A stretch of DNA of 64,000 nucleotides from an uncultured Acidobacteriia bacterium (GCA_903909435.1 CAIVVT010000056.1:62001-126000), one strand, 5' to 3'. Shown: positions 18,100 to 30,101, counted from the stretch's first letter. Program-made: numbers and translations. The notes: generated by a model not told the origin, from the sequence alone.

Positions 18100-18137
18100 T
18101 GTTATTCTCCCGAACTGGATTCAGCTGTTTTCGGTCG

Positions 18138-20198
18138 TCAGAACGTAAACGTGAAGCTGGTATAGCCGGTGTGAGCCCTGTAATAGGGCTGGTAACCGAA
18201 GAACGCAAACTGCTGGTTGTACCTATAGAATTCCCAGCCGGCATTCCACTGCGTCTTGGGCGAAATCCGAATGGAAAGCCGGGCCATGGGCGCCTGGTAG
18301 GTCATCGGGAAGGTTTGTGACCGGGCGAGGTACGCGGAGGCGGGATTCTGCAGTCCCAGGTCCAGTGCCGCACGGCCGTCGCCTGCATCGCGCACCAGGT
18401 TGTAGCCAAAGTAAATCGTCCCACGTTCTTTGATCGTGGTCCTGACCGTGGCCGAGGCCGTATGGATGTTGCTGAGGTACGCGCCGCTGTACCCGCGCAC
18501 GTTCGTGATCTTGGCGCCCACCGCGCCGCTGACCGGCAGTTCGACGAACAGGTCGGCGAAGGTGTCGATATGGGCCTTGGAATAGTTGAGATCCAGCCAC
18601 CAGTTGCCGCCCAGCGCGAAGGAGCCGTTGGCCGAGATATCGCGCGAGTGCTGGGTGTTGTAGCTGAATAGCCGGGGCGCATTCAGGTTGTAGAGTTGCC
18701 GGTAGGAAGCTCCGAACCGCATGTGGTTGAGGTGGTAGTCCACCCGCGCCCGGATGGTGTGGTAGTTGGCGGGGGACAGGGGCGTATACGCACTGTTGTC
18801 CCGGCCAATCGTCGAATCCACGTTGATCGACAGCGGCTGGAAAGGCCGCAAGCGGAAGCCGAAAGTGCCCGCATTGAGGTGGTTGCTCAACGCGTTGTAG
18901 GCCTTGGAGTTTGTGGTGCCCGCGCGCGTGAAGATGTAGTCTACCCAGCGTTCGGTGTACAGATACTCCGCGTTCAGGCCCAGCCACTTCGTCACGCGGT
19001 AGTTGGCATCGAGTGAATCCGAGACCCGCCCCATGCCCAGGTGGCTGAAGTAGAAAATGTTCTTCGTCGCCTGATAGGTGCTCAACTGCAATTGCCGGGC
19101 GGTCCCATCGGTCCGTGTGTCCTGGGCGGAGGTGCTGCTCACCACGGTCAGTTTCTTCGTGGGAAACAGGCTGAACGTGAGGTCACCGGCAGCGAAGGGG
19201 CGGCGGGCGGCTCCAGCGACGTTTGTGGAAACGGTGGCGACCGGTCCCTGGCCGCAGTTGCTGCAGATGGGGGACTTGGCCATGGAGGCCCCCGTGGCGT
19301 CTTCGCTATAGATGAAGTTCTGGTCGCCCTTGCTGTAGGTCATGCGGGCGTTCATGGCCCACAACCTTCGACTCGTGGTCAGGTTGCCGAACCAGCCCGG
19401 AGTCCGTATGTGCATCGGCTCGCTGCGGCGGTAGGCGGTGGCGACGCTGGGATTCGGCAGAGGGTAGCTGCCGTCCGCACCTAGGACCGCCAGCCCCGTG
19501 TCGTCCTTGAAGTAGTCCCATGAGTGGGTCAAGGTGAGCCGGAAACCCAGGAAGTCGAACTGCCCGTTCAGCCGGTAGGCGTTGTAGTCCTGCCGGGTAT
19601 TCTTGTCCAGCGGCAGGACGCTCCGGGCAAGTCCGCCGATGTAGAGCTCGTAGGCGGACACGAATGGGCCGGTGTCCTGATTCCGGCTGTAGCCCAGGCC
19701 GAGTTTGGCCCACTTGGTCAGCGAGAGCTTGAAATCGTGGTCCTGCATGACGCGCCGCGTATTGGCCACGCTACCGCCACCGCCGTTGAGCAGAAACGAA
19801 TTGAAGTAGTCGCTTCGCCGCCAGGTCATGTCATAGCTGTAGCGCTCGTTCTTCTCCAGGCGCACGGTGGTCATGCCGTACGGGTCGTTCCCCAGTCCTC
19901 GCGTCGTCATGGTTAAGGTGTCGAAGCCGGGACCGTGGCCATCCTTGGAGATAGCCGCGAAATTGCCTCCCAGCAGGCGCAGGCCGTTTCCATAGTTCAC
20001 ATTGCTGCGATACAGGTTCGAGTCGCCCCCCACTTCACTGAAGCGGTAGCCGGTTTCGAAGGAGTTGGTGATATTGAACGGACCGAGGTCGGAACCGAGC
20101 GAGGATCCCGTGCGATCCGGCGATGGCGCCACCACCGGCTGCGCGTGGAGCAGCGGCAGTAAAAGGAAAAACGACAGGTAAATGATTCTTCGTTGCAT
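18138..20198 (-). CDS. Outer-membrane beta-barrel, MtrB/PioB-like porin partner of decaheme cytochrome
   Basis: 686 residues with a signal peptide (IIYLSFFLLLPLLHA). The rest is alternating polar/hydrophobic beta strands rich in Tyr, Asn and Gly, ending in an aromatic terminal strand (SFTFTF), the usual outer-membrane insertion signal. Length is close to MtrB/DmsF barrels (about 700 residues). It follows the decaheme gene by 24 bp, as in mtrAB/dmsEF. One cysteine pair (CSNC, C312 and C315) lies mid-protein rather than at the N-terminus as in Shewanella MtrB. The family call rests on size, barrel character and context, because sequence motifs are weak. It probably sheathes the decaheme cytochrome through the outer membrane. 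Confidence 0.72.
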   Translation of the reverse strand: MQRRIIYLSFFLLLPLLHAQPVVAPSPDRTGSSLGSDLGPFNITNSFETGYRFSEVGGDSNLYRSNVNYGNGLRLLGGNFAAISKDGHGPGFDTLTMTTRGLGNDPYGMTTVRLEKNERYSYDMTWRRSDYFNSFLLNGGGGSVANTRRVMQDHDFKLSLTKWAKLGLGYSRNQDTGPFVSAYELYIGGLARSVLPLDKNTRQDYNAYRLNGQFDFLGFRLTLTHSWDYFKDDTGLAVLGADGSYPLPNPSVATAYRRSEPMHIRTPGWFGNLTTSRRLWAMNARMTYSKGDQNFIYSEDATGASMAKSPICSNCGQGPVATVSTNVAGAARRPFAAGDLTFSLFPTKKLTVVSSTSAQDTRTDGTARQLQLSTYQATKNIFYFSHLGMGRVSDSLDANYRVTKWLGLNAEYLYTERWVDYIFTRAGTTNSKAYNALSNHLNAGTFGFRLRPFQPLSINVDSTIGRDNSAYTPLSPANYHTIRARVDYHLNHMRFGASYRQLYNLNAPRLFSYNTQHSRDISANGSFALGGNWWLDLNYSKAHIDTFADLFVELPVSGAVGAKITNVRGYSGAYLSNIHTASATVRTTIKERGTIYFGYNLVRDAGDGRAALDLGLQNPASAYLARSQTFPMTYQAPMARLSIRISPKTQWNAGWEFYRYNQQFAFFGYQPYYRAHTGYTSFTFTF

Positions 20199-20222
20199 AC
20201 TCTTTCCTCCGTGAATCGGGCC

Positions 20223-21266
20223 CTACCGCAGGAACCTGTAGTGGACGTTCGAACCGTGGATCTTCACATGGCATCCGGTGCAGTGTTGATAGTGCGGATC
20301 GACCATGCTGTGGGTTGCGGAGTCCGGCACAGTGATGCCGCGGCCATTGCGAGCGCCGAAATCACCCGTTCCCGTATGGCACTCCAAGCACAACGCGGCG
20401 ACGGAGGCCCGGACCAGCAACTTGGCGTTGGTGGACCCGTGCGGCCGGTGGCAAGAGATGCAGCCATCGACGTTCCTGACCTGGTGCTCAAAGACGAACG
20501 GACCGCGCTTGTCCACGTGGCAATTCAGGCAAGGCTCGTCGTTGCCGTGAGCCTGAACCAGCATCTTGGAGGTCTTGCCCATCCCAAAGGTAGGGCTGAA
20601 GCCTCCGTGCGGATTGTGGCAGTCGGAGCAGGCCATGAACCCTTCGTTCACCCGGTGCTTGCTGGGCATGTTGAATTGAGACCGCACGTCCGCATGGCAT
20701 TGGTAACAGGCCTCGGGTTGGCTCTTGGCCAGCAGGAACCGGGGGGTCGTCGAGTGGTGGTTGGAATGGCACGCCGTGCAGGCGACATCATGCTCGGTGT
20801 GCTCGGAGCGGCGGATGTTGGCCCTATTGAATTCGTTAGCATGGCAGTTGAGGCAGGTCTCGATGATCTTCGCGGGACTCATCAGGGTGAATGCGCGCGG
20901 AATCGTAGTCCTTCCGCCCTTCGCCTCAATGTGCGCCTTGGCCGGGCCGTGGCAGCCTTCGCAGCCGGTGATGTCGGGCGGTTCCTTGCCTGACGCGATG
21001 CTCTTGAAGTGCGGGTTTCTGTAGAAAACCTTAAACTCGGCCGGGTGACATGACTTGCAGGCCTGCGCGCCCACGAAGTCGGCCGGATCGGGCTTTGCCG
21101 CTATGATGCTGCTTCTCCCGCTGTCGGCGGCGTCAGTGGCCTCCGGGTTTTTCGTTTCGCGGCTGCTCTTCCCCGTGTCAGCCGCCCGTGCCGATGTTGA
21201 TAGAAACAACACTAATCCGGCCAAAGAGACGGTTACTCCCCAGGCCAGTAATCTATGTGTAGACAT
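20223..21266 (-). CDS. DmsE/MtrA-type periplasmic decaheme c-type cytochrome
   Basis: 347 residues with signal peptide ending ARA about residue 28. Exactly ten CxxCH motifs can be counted, with first cysteines at residues 70, 102, 138, 163, 187, 213, 246, 269, 293 and 329. Segments such as GAQACKSCH and MSPAKIIETCLNCH match the DmsE/MtrA family. In characterised systems these wires fill an MtrB-type barrel and carry electrons across the outer membrane. A good Shine-Dalgarno (GGGGAGAGG) lies just before the ATG. It is the first gene of the cluster. Heme attachment would depend on the Ccm system encoded at 57-64 kb. Confidence 0.95.
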   Translation of the reverse strand: MSTHRLLAWGVTVSLAGLVLFLSTSARAADTGKSSRETKNPEATDAADSGRSSIIAAKPDPADFVGAQACKSCHPAEFKVFYRNPHFKSIASGKEPPDITGCEGCHGPAKAHIEAKGGRTTIPRAFTLMSPAKIIETCLNCHANEFNRANIRRSEHTEHDVACTACHSNHHSTTPRFLLAKSQPEACYQCHADVRSQFNMPSKHRVNEGFMACSDCHNPHGGFSPTFGMGKTSKMLVQAHGNDEPCLNCHVDKRGPFVFEHQVRNVDGCISCHRPHGSTNAKLLVRASVAALCLECHTGTGDFGARNGRGITVPDSATHSMVDPHYQHCTGCHVKIHGSNVHYRFLR

Positions 21267-22340
21267 ACCTCTCCCCTCTTGCGCGAACGAATGTGTAGGC
21301 TCGCCCTACACTCTTGCGCTGCGACAGTCCTGTGGCTCTAGCGTGGCTGTCTCCGCAGCCCGCGCCAATGCGTCGTCGTTATTTACGGCTGAGTGTCTTA
21401 GAGACAGCTCTCACTGCGTAGTTGATCGGTGTTTCAAATTAATGCTCCCCGGACTAACGGATCTATCGACGGTTGGGATGACTCGGGAGGAAGTTCGGGC
21501 AATACCCTGTCCGGTCCAGTTCCTGCTCCACCTGAATCGGCGAGGCAGGGCAAGACCAGCGTCCGAGCGTCTTGCTTCAGGGCAAAAGGCCGGGGTATTC
21601 GCGGTTACTTCGTCTCCGGTTGCCGAGCTTCGAGTAAGCCCCGCCCCAAGTACAAGTGATCAATTTGTACCCCGGGATCCCCATTTGTTATTTGCCGTTG
21701 GTCAAATCTGAGAGAAAAATAGAAGATTGGGTAAATGGCCGGGCGCGGCACTACAGCGTCCCCCAAGCAGAATAGAGTTGCCGGCCAGATGCCTGGCGTG
21801 AGATGCCTTGCGCGGATTGCCGCGCAATCAACAAGCTCGTTCTGACGGCGAGATGCAAAATACGGCCAAGCCAGTCGAACTTCCGGGAGACTTAAGAATT
21901 GCGGACATGTGAATACTGACTTCGCGCAAAGAAACGCAAACCGCTAATATTAGCGGTTTACGTTTTCAAGCGATTGATTTTAAAGGGCCAGATTTCGGAA
22001 ACCGCTAAAACTAGCGGTTTTGGAATTCAGCTTCATTCCGCAGAGCCGCGCCGCGCACCCCGATCCACGTCAAAACTCGTAGACCGCTGGAGTCGGTGGG
22101 CATGGCGGCACTCCCGATTCTCGCCAGCTTTCGCACCATTGGCAGGCCTTACACGTTCGCGTGCGACCGCTCTGGTGAGACCCGGTTTCCGCCGCCTGGA
22201 TTGCGCTGTGCTGGAAGCCACCCTTGGGAGCATGAGTTCAGTTTCCAGGCTGCTCAAGCCGACACCCCGCATGCTTGTGCCGGGCCTGTGGCAAATCGAA
22301 CCTGTTCTACAATAGGCGGCGAGACGGAGCACCAATTCCC
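21267..22340. other. 1.07-kb non-coding gap with several palindromes
   Basis: No convincing gene on either strand: short open frames here lack ribosome sites and recognisable protein character. Between the divergent decaheme and SDR genes it holds GTGTAGG/CCTACAC (21293-21311, 27 bases before the decaheme start), TTGCGCGG-ATTG-CCGCGCAA (21808-21827), and a pair of AAACCGCTA..TAGCGGTTT palindromes (21938-21959 and 21999-22020). It is AT-richer than its surroundings from about 21690. It could hold regulatory sites for the electron-conduit operon, an untranslated RNA, or remnants of a lost gene. Confidence 0.6.
21938..22020. promoter_or_regulatory. Pair of near-identical palindromes, operator or hairpin pair
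   Basis: AACCGCTAATATTAGCGGTT (21939-21958) is a perfect palindrome, extended by one base pair on each side. At 21999-22020 AAACCGCTA and TAGCGGTTT flank AAAC. Centres are 61 bp apart, near six helical turns, which suits two bound dimers. The first is followed by TTTACGTTTT, so a terminator on the + strand is an alternative. Confidence 0.45.
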
Positions 22341-23096
22341 ATGAGCGATTTCCTCAAAGACAAAACCGCCGTGATCACCGGCGCGAGCCGCGGACTGGGC
22401 CAGGCCATGGCGCTGGCTTTGGCCGATGCGGGCGTGCGGTTGGCGCTGGTGGCCCGCGATGAGGCCAAACTGGCGGAGGTCGCCGCCGCGGCGCGCGAGC
22501 GCGGGGTGGAAGCGGAATGCTACCGCGTGGACGTGACCTCCGAGAGCGACGTGCTGGAGCTTGAGACGAAGGTCCGCGAGCGCTTCGGGAAAGCCCAGAT
22601 TCTGATCAACAACGCGGGCGTCAATCTACGCAAGCAGGTTACGGATTTCACTTACCAGGACTGGCGCTACGTGCTGGACACGAACCTGACCGGGGCCTTT
22701 CTGATGTGCCGCAGTTTCGTCCCCCACATGAAGGGCAGCGGCTACGGGCGCATCATCAACATGACCTCCATCATGAGCCACGTGTCGCTGCCCGAACGCA
22801 TCGCCTACTCGTCCTCCAAGGCGGGGCTGCTGGGGATGACGCGCGCGCTCGCACTCGAACTCGCCACCGAGGGCGTGACGGTCGTCGGCATCAGTCCGGG
22901 GCCGTTTGCGACGGAGATGAACACGTCGCTGATCAACGATCCGGTGAAGAACGCGCAATTCCTGGAAAGCATCCCGATGCACCGCTGGGGCAAGGTGGAG
23001 GACATCGGAGTACTGGCGCGCTACCTGTGCTCCGAAGAAGCCTCGTTCATCACCGGCACCGATATCGTGATCGACGGCGGCTGGCTCGCGCGGTAG
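22341..23096 (+). CDS. Short-chain dehydrogenase/reductase (classical SDR)
   Basis: 251 residues. The Rossmann motif TGASRGLGQA (TGxxxGxG) lies near residues 14-23, NNAGV (residues 91-95) is the second SDR signature, and the catalytic set is a Ser in the TSIMS region, YSSSK (Tyr and Lys) and Asn in DTNLTGAF. The C-terminus ends in ITGTDIVIDGGW, typical of FabG-like and sugar or polyol dehydrogenases. The substrate cannot be named. The ATG at 22341 follows TACAAT (22308-22313) by 27 bases; the ribosome site is weak. Confidence 0.93.
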   Translation: MSDFLKDKTAVITGASRGLGQAMALALADAGVRLALVARDEAKLAEVAAAARERGVEAECYRVDVTSESDVLELETKVRERFGKAQILINNAGVNLRKQVTDFTYQDWRYVLDTNLTGAFLMCRSFVPHMKGSGYGRIINMTSIMSHVSLPERIAYSSSKAGLLGMTRALALELATEGVTVVGISPGPFATEMNTSLINDPVKNAQFLESIPMHRWGKVEDIGVLARYLCSEEASFITGTDIVIDGGWLAR

Positions 23097-23166
23097 CAGA
23101 TTCCGGTTCTGATCGATCGGCACAGTCGGGCTGCGCTCCAGGGTCCGCGCTGCACTTCCGGCCCTT

Positions 23167-23262
23167 GTGGCGCACGCTTTAGCGTGCAGTGCCGGCACTC
23201 TTGCCGGCAGGCGTCCGGACGTGGACATGATTGTCCACGCTGCACGCTGAAGCGTGCGCCAC
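23167..23262. repeat. 96-bp cruciform-like repeat of nested hairpins
   Basis: A 23-base arm at 23167-23189 is repeated inverted at 23240-23262 with 22 of 23 bases matching (core GTGGCGCACGCT / AGCGTGCGCCAC). Each arm is itself a hairpin (GCACGC..GCGTGC). Between them lie two further hairpins: TGCCGGCA-ctct-TGCCGGCA (23190-23209) and CGTGGACA-TGAT-TGTCCACG (23220-23239). It lies in the 271-bp gap before the nfn operon and has the form of a dispersed REP-type element. Confidence 0.75.
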
Positions 23263-23350
23263 GGCCGACGGTGAACGGCGGGCTTGCCCGGAGCGCATCG
23301 CACGCCTCCAAAAGAGCATTCGCGGGCTATCAGGAATTTGGCATCCGGTT

Positions 23351-23359
23351 TGCTATAAA
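23351..23359 (+). promoter_or_regulatory. Extended -10 promoter for the nfn operon, possibly leaderless
   Basis: TGCTATAAA (TGn plus TATAAA at 23354-23359) ends 8 bases before the ATG at 23368. Transcription would start at or within a few bases of the ATG. No Shine-Dalgarno is visible, which agrees with a leaderless mRNA. Confidence 0.45.
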
Positions 23360-23367
23360 CTCAGCCT

Positions 23368-24816
23368 ATGGACGCTAAGGCGCTTCCCTACAAACCCAAC
23401 CCCAAACTCCCTCGGCAGGTGCTGCCCGTGCTTCAACCGGAGGTTAGAGCAAAATCCGCCGACGAGGTCGCGCTGGGTTTTGCCGAGCGCGAAGTGAGCG
23501 TGGAAGCGCAGCGCTGCTTGCAATGCCCCAAGCCGGCTTGCGTCAATGCCTGCCCGCTGCACATCGACATCAAGCGCTTCATCAGCCGCCTGGCTCAAGG
23601 CGACCCCGAAGGCGCGGTCGATGTGATCAGCGAACAGAGCCCGTTTCCGGGCGTCTGCGGGCGCGTCTGCCAGCACGAACTGTTCTGCGAGGATGCCTGC
23701 CTGATCGGTAAAAAGTTCGGGCCGGTCGCCATCGGGTCGCTGGAGCGCTTCGCCGCCGATCACGCAAGACTCGCCAAGAAGACCCTGACGCCGGGCGCAT
23801 TTCCCGCGCCTACCGGCAAGAAGGTGGCGCTGGTCGGCAGCGGTCCCGCCTCACTGATTGCGGCCTTCGATCTGGTCCGCAAGAACTACCGGGTGACGGT
23901 GTTCGAGGCGCTGCACAAACTGGGCGGCGTGCTGGCCTACGGCATCCCGAATTTCCGGCTGCCGCGTGAGATCCTGCACGAGGAAATCGCGCGCTTGCAG
24001 AACATGGGAGTCGAGTTCGTAACGAGCTTCATCGTGGGCAAGACGGCCAGCCTGGAGGAGCTTTTCGAAGAAGGCTTCGAAGCGGTCTTTATCGGTACCG
24101 GCGCGGGCCTGCCGTTCATGCTGGGCATCCCCGGCGAGAACCTGATCGGGGTCTACACGGCCAACGAGTTCCTGACGCGCATCAACCTGATGGAGGCTTA
24201 CAAGGCCGACGCGGTCACGCCGGTACGCGTCGGCAAACGCACCATCGTGGTGGGCGGAGGCAACTCCGCCATGGACGCCGCGCGCTGGGCCAAGCGCATG
24301 GGCAGCGAGACCATCGTGTTGTTCCGCCGCGGCCGCGCCGAGATGCGCGCGCGCCTGGAAGAGATCGAGCACGCCGAGGAAGAGGGCATTCAGTTCCATT
24401 TCCTGGCCGCGCCCGTCGCATTGTACGGCGACGAGAGCGGCACCGTGCGCGAGATCGAGTGCATCGAAATGCGCCTCGGGGAAGTGGACTCCTCGGGGCG
24501 GCCGTCCCCGGTGCCCATCCCCGGCAGCGAGTTCCGTTTGGAAGTTGACACCGTGGTCGCGGCCATCGGGCAGGCCCCGAATCCGACGCTGCAGCGGGTG
24601 ACTCCGCAACTGATCACCAAGCGGGGCAAGATCGTGGTCAACGAGGCGGGGGAGACGTCCATGGCGTTGGTCTACGCGGGCGGCGACGTGGTGCGCGGCG
24701 GCTCGACGGTGATTCTCGCGATGCGCGACGGCCGCGCGGCGGCGGAGGCCATCGACAAAGCGTTAAGCGGCGGGCCGGCGGCTGCAGCGGAATTGCCAGC
24801 GGAGGTGCAGGGATGA
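23368..24816 (+). CDS. nfnB: NfnB-type (GltA/GltD-like) large subunit of NADH-dependent ferredoxin:NADP+ oxidoreductase
   Basis: 482 residues. Eight N-terminal cysteines for two [4Fe-4S] clusters are seen (C50, C53, C58, C62 in CLQCPKPACVNAC; C97, C101, C107, C111). An FAD motif VGSGPAS lies at about 156-162, and an NADPH motif VVGGGNSAMDAARWAKRMG follows. This is the small glutamate synthase-like fold. The partner in the next gene (4-bp overlap) is a sulfide dehydrogenase-like FAD/NAD protein rather than the large GltB, so the pair is NfnAB, a cytoplasmic electron-bifurcating transhydrogenase (NADPH, ferredoxin, NAD+). Annotation as glutamate synthase would be misleading. Confidence 0.88.
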   Translation: MDAKALPYKPNPKLPRQVLPVLQPEVRAKSADEVALGFAEREVSVEAQRCLQCPKPACVNACPLHIDIKRFISRLAQGDPEGAVDVISEQSPFPGVCGRVCQHELFCEDACLIGKKFGPVAIGSLERFAADHARLAKKTLTPGAFPAPTGKKVALVGSGPASLIAAFDLVRKNYRVTVFEALHKLGGVLAYGIPNFRLPREILHEEIARLQNMGVEFVTSFIVGKTASLEELFEEGFEAVFIGTGAGLPFMLGIPGENLIGVYTANEFLTRINLMEAYKADAVTPVRVGKRTIVVGGGNSAMDAARWAKRMGSETIVLFRRGRAEMRARLEEIEHAEEEGIQFHFLAAPVALYGDESGTVREIECIEMRLGEVDSSGRPSPVPIPGSEFRLEVDTVVAAIGQAPNPTLQRVTPQLITKRGKIVVNEAGETSMALVYAGGDVVRGGSTVILAMRDGRAAAEAIDKALSGGPAAAAELPAEVQG

Positions 24817-25648
24817 ACAAAGTTCTGGCGAAGAAACAGCTCGGTCCCGAAGTCTTCCAATTGGAGATCGAGGCCCCGCGCATCCAGAAACGCTGGAAGG
24901 CGGGCCAGTTCGTGATCATCCGCCCCAACTCGAACAGCGAGCGCATTCCGCTGACGCTGGTTCAGTCGGACGCTGACCGGGAATCGATCACCATCGTGAT
25001 CCAGGCCATCGGCAACACGACCAAAGAGACCGTGGAGAAAGAGCCCGGCGATTTCCTGGTCGATGTGGTCGGGCCCCTGGGCGAGGCCGCTTCGATGTGC
25101 GAGGGCCAGCGCGTGGTTTGCATGGCGGGCGGCGTCGGTGTGGCCGAAGTTCTGCCGGTGGCCTCGGCCTTCCGCGAGGCGGGCAATCACGTCACGGCGC
25201 TGTGCGGCGCACGTTCGGACGGGCTGCGCATTCTCGACGCCGAATTGAAGACTTCGGTGGACGACCTCCGCTGGGCCACCGACGACGGGAGCTTCGGCTT
25301 CCACGGCAACGTGCTGCAGCTGCTGCAGAGCTTCGCCCAGCCGGGCGACTTCGGCGTGGGCCACGTGATCGGTCCCATCCCGATGATGAAGGCCGTCGCC
25401 AACGCAACCCGCGACTGGGGCATGAAGATGTATGCCAGCCTGAACCCCGTGATGATCGACGGCACGGGCATGTGCGGCGGCTGCCGTGTGACCGTCGGCG
25501 ACAAGGTGAAATTCGCTTGCGTGGACGGCCCGGAATTCGACGCGCACCTGGTGGACTTCGACGAACTCGCCCGCCGTAACCGCGCCTATCGTGAGATGGA
25601 GCAACGGGTGCTGGCGGACCACGTCTGCCGCATCGGCCTGGGCGGGGC

Positions 25649-25652
<4 letters not shown>
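24813..25652 (+). CDS. nfnA: NfnA-type small subunit (sulfide dehydrogenase beta-like FAD/NAD-binding protein)
   Basis: 279 residues. The ferredoxin reductase-like FAD part includes [10 protein letters not shown] (RxPLT). The NAD part has [14 protein letters not shown] and GPIPMMKAV. The C-terminal site [14 protein letters not shown] has D216, C221, C224 and C236, the Asp plus three Cys [2Fe-2S] pattern described for Nfn. The start overlaps the large-subunit stop (ATGA). Its end overlaps the convergent kinase gene by 4 bp. The large subunit precedes the small one, the reverse of the nfnAB order of Thermotoga. Confidence 0.9.
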
Positions 25653-28756
<3,104 letters not shown>

Positions 28757-29026
28757 TCCTCTGGACCTTTGCGAACGGCAGCTGCCACTAACAACGGGAG
28801 GTGTCCGTTCTCAACTCTTCCGCATCGCGGCGACGCTGCCGGCTCTTCGTGGAATCCCCCAAAGAAGTTATCGACCGTGCAGCGCGACTCCAAGACGGAT
28901 TCATCACTACTCTATTCCGAAAGCCCAGCGTGTCAACCACAAAACAGAGCATAGGCGGGTGGCAGCGGCGCGCACGATTAGCCGGGCCTGGTGCGGCGCA
29001 CCACGCGAGCGTTGCAAGCGGGCTGG

Positions 29027-30004
29027 CTATGCCCCGGTCTTACGCGCGTGGATGTCGTCGCAGTGCAGAGGATCGAGGCGGGACTCCTCGCCGCACGCGC
29101 CGGCACTCTCCACCTGGATGGTGGCGTGGCCGATGCCGAAGCGATGGAATAGGACCTCGTTCACGTCGCGAATCACGGCTCCGCACTCTTCCATGGTCCG
29201 CGCGTTCGCTACCTCGACGTGCGCCGAGAGGAAGTTCAGGTGGTCCGAAACCGTCCAGACGTGGACGTCGTGTACCGCCTGCACGTGGCCGACCTCGCGC
29301 ATGGCGTCGATCATCTTCTCGACGTCGAGTCCTTTGGGCGAGCCCTCCAGCAGAACGTTGGTCGCGTCCCGCGCCACGCCGATGGAACTCCAGGCGATGA
29401 ACCCGGCGATCAGAACGGAAACCGCCGGATCCGCGTAGGTCCAGCCGGTGGACTTGACGACCCAGCCGGCGGCTAAGACTCCAACCGCGGAGAGTGCGTC
29501 GCCCGCCATGTGGATGTAAGCGGCGCGCACGTTCAGGCTGTGGCTGGCGCCGCCTCGCAGCAGGGCGGCGATCACCGTGTTCATTAGCACCGAAACCGCG
29601 GCGACCCACATCATCAGCTCGCCGTGCACCGGCTGCGGATGGCGGAAGATCGAGACCGCTTCAATCACGATCACCACCGCGATCACCAACAGCGTGGCCG
29701 CGTTGAAGAGCGCGGTCAGGATCGACGCCCGGTGGTATCCGTAAGTCTTCCCTGCGTTGGAGGGTTTGCGGGCGATCCAGACGGCGTAGGCGGCCAGGCC
29801 GAGCGCGAAGGCGTCGCTGAAGTTGTGCCCGGCGTCGGACAGCAGGGCCAGGCTGTTGGATACGAAGCCCGCGAATGCTTCGCCTACGACAAAGGCCAGC
29901 GTGACGATCAGGCACAGCCAGAGCATCGGGCCTTCCGTTTGCCCGTGCACATGCGCGCCTGCTCCGTGGTCGTGATGATGGTGCTCGTGGCTGTGATCGT
30001 GCAT
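29027..30004 (-). CDS. Cation diffusion facilitator (CzcD/ZitB-type) metal exporter
   Basis: 325 residues. A His-rich N-terminus (MHDHSHEHHHHDHG) is followed by six predicted spans. The TM2 metal site SDAGHNFSDAFALG and TM5 site HMAGDALSAVGV give the HD..HD transport site of Zn2+/Co2+/Cd2+ exporters. KTYGYHRASIL is another CDF hallmark. The C-terminal ferredoxin-like metal sensor domain includes VHDVHVWTVSDHLNFLSAHVEV. It probably exports Zn2+ or a related metal from the cytoplasm by proton antiport. It is monocistronic with no regulator beside it. Confidence 0.95.
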   Translation of the reverse strand: MHDHSHEHHHHDHGAGAHVHGQTEGPMLWLCLIVTLAFVVGEAFAGFVSNSLALLSDAGHNFSDAFALGLAAYAVWIARKPSNAGKTYGYHRASILTALFNAATLLVIAVVIVIEAVSIFRHPQPVHGELMMWVAAVSVLMNTVIAALLRGGASHSLNVRAAYIHMAGDALSAVGVLAAGWVVKSTGWTYADPAVSVLIAGFIAWSSIGVARDATNVLLEGSPKGLDVEKMIDAMREVGHVQAVHDVHVWTVSDHLNFLSAHVEVANARTMEECGAVIRDVNEVLFHRFGIGHATIQVESAGACGEESRLDPLHCDDIHARKTGA

Positions 30005-30101
30005 GTCTGTTTTTCAGAGGCCGGGCGAGTCCCGCCGGACCCGGGGACAGCCGTGGCGAACCAGGCAACGCGCTGCAGTTCTCATTATCCGCAAATTGGT
30101 G

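Noticed and set aside
21055-22335. Several short open frames in the gap between decaheme and SDR genes
   Set aside because: No ribosome sites, no recognisable motifs, conflicting frames on both strands; they cross palindromes.
23368-24816. Glutamate synthase small subunit (GltD/GltA) as the name of this gene
   Set aside because: No large GltB is adjacent and the coupled partner is a sulfide dehydrogenase-like FAD/NAD subunit with the Nfn-type cluster site.
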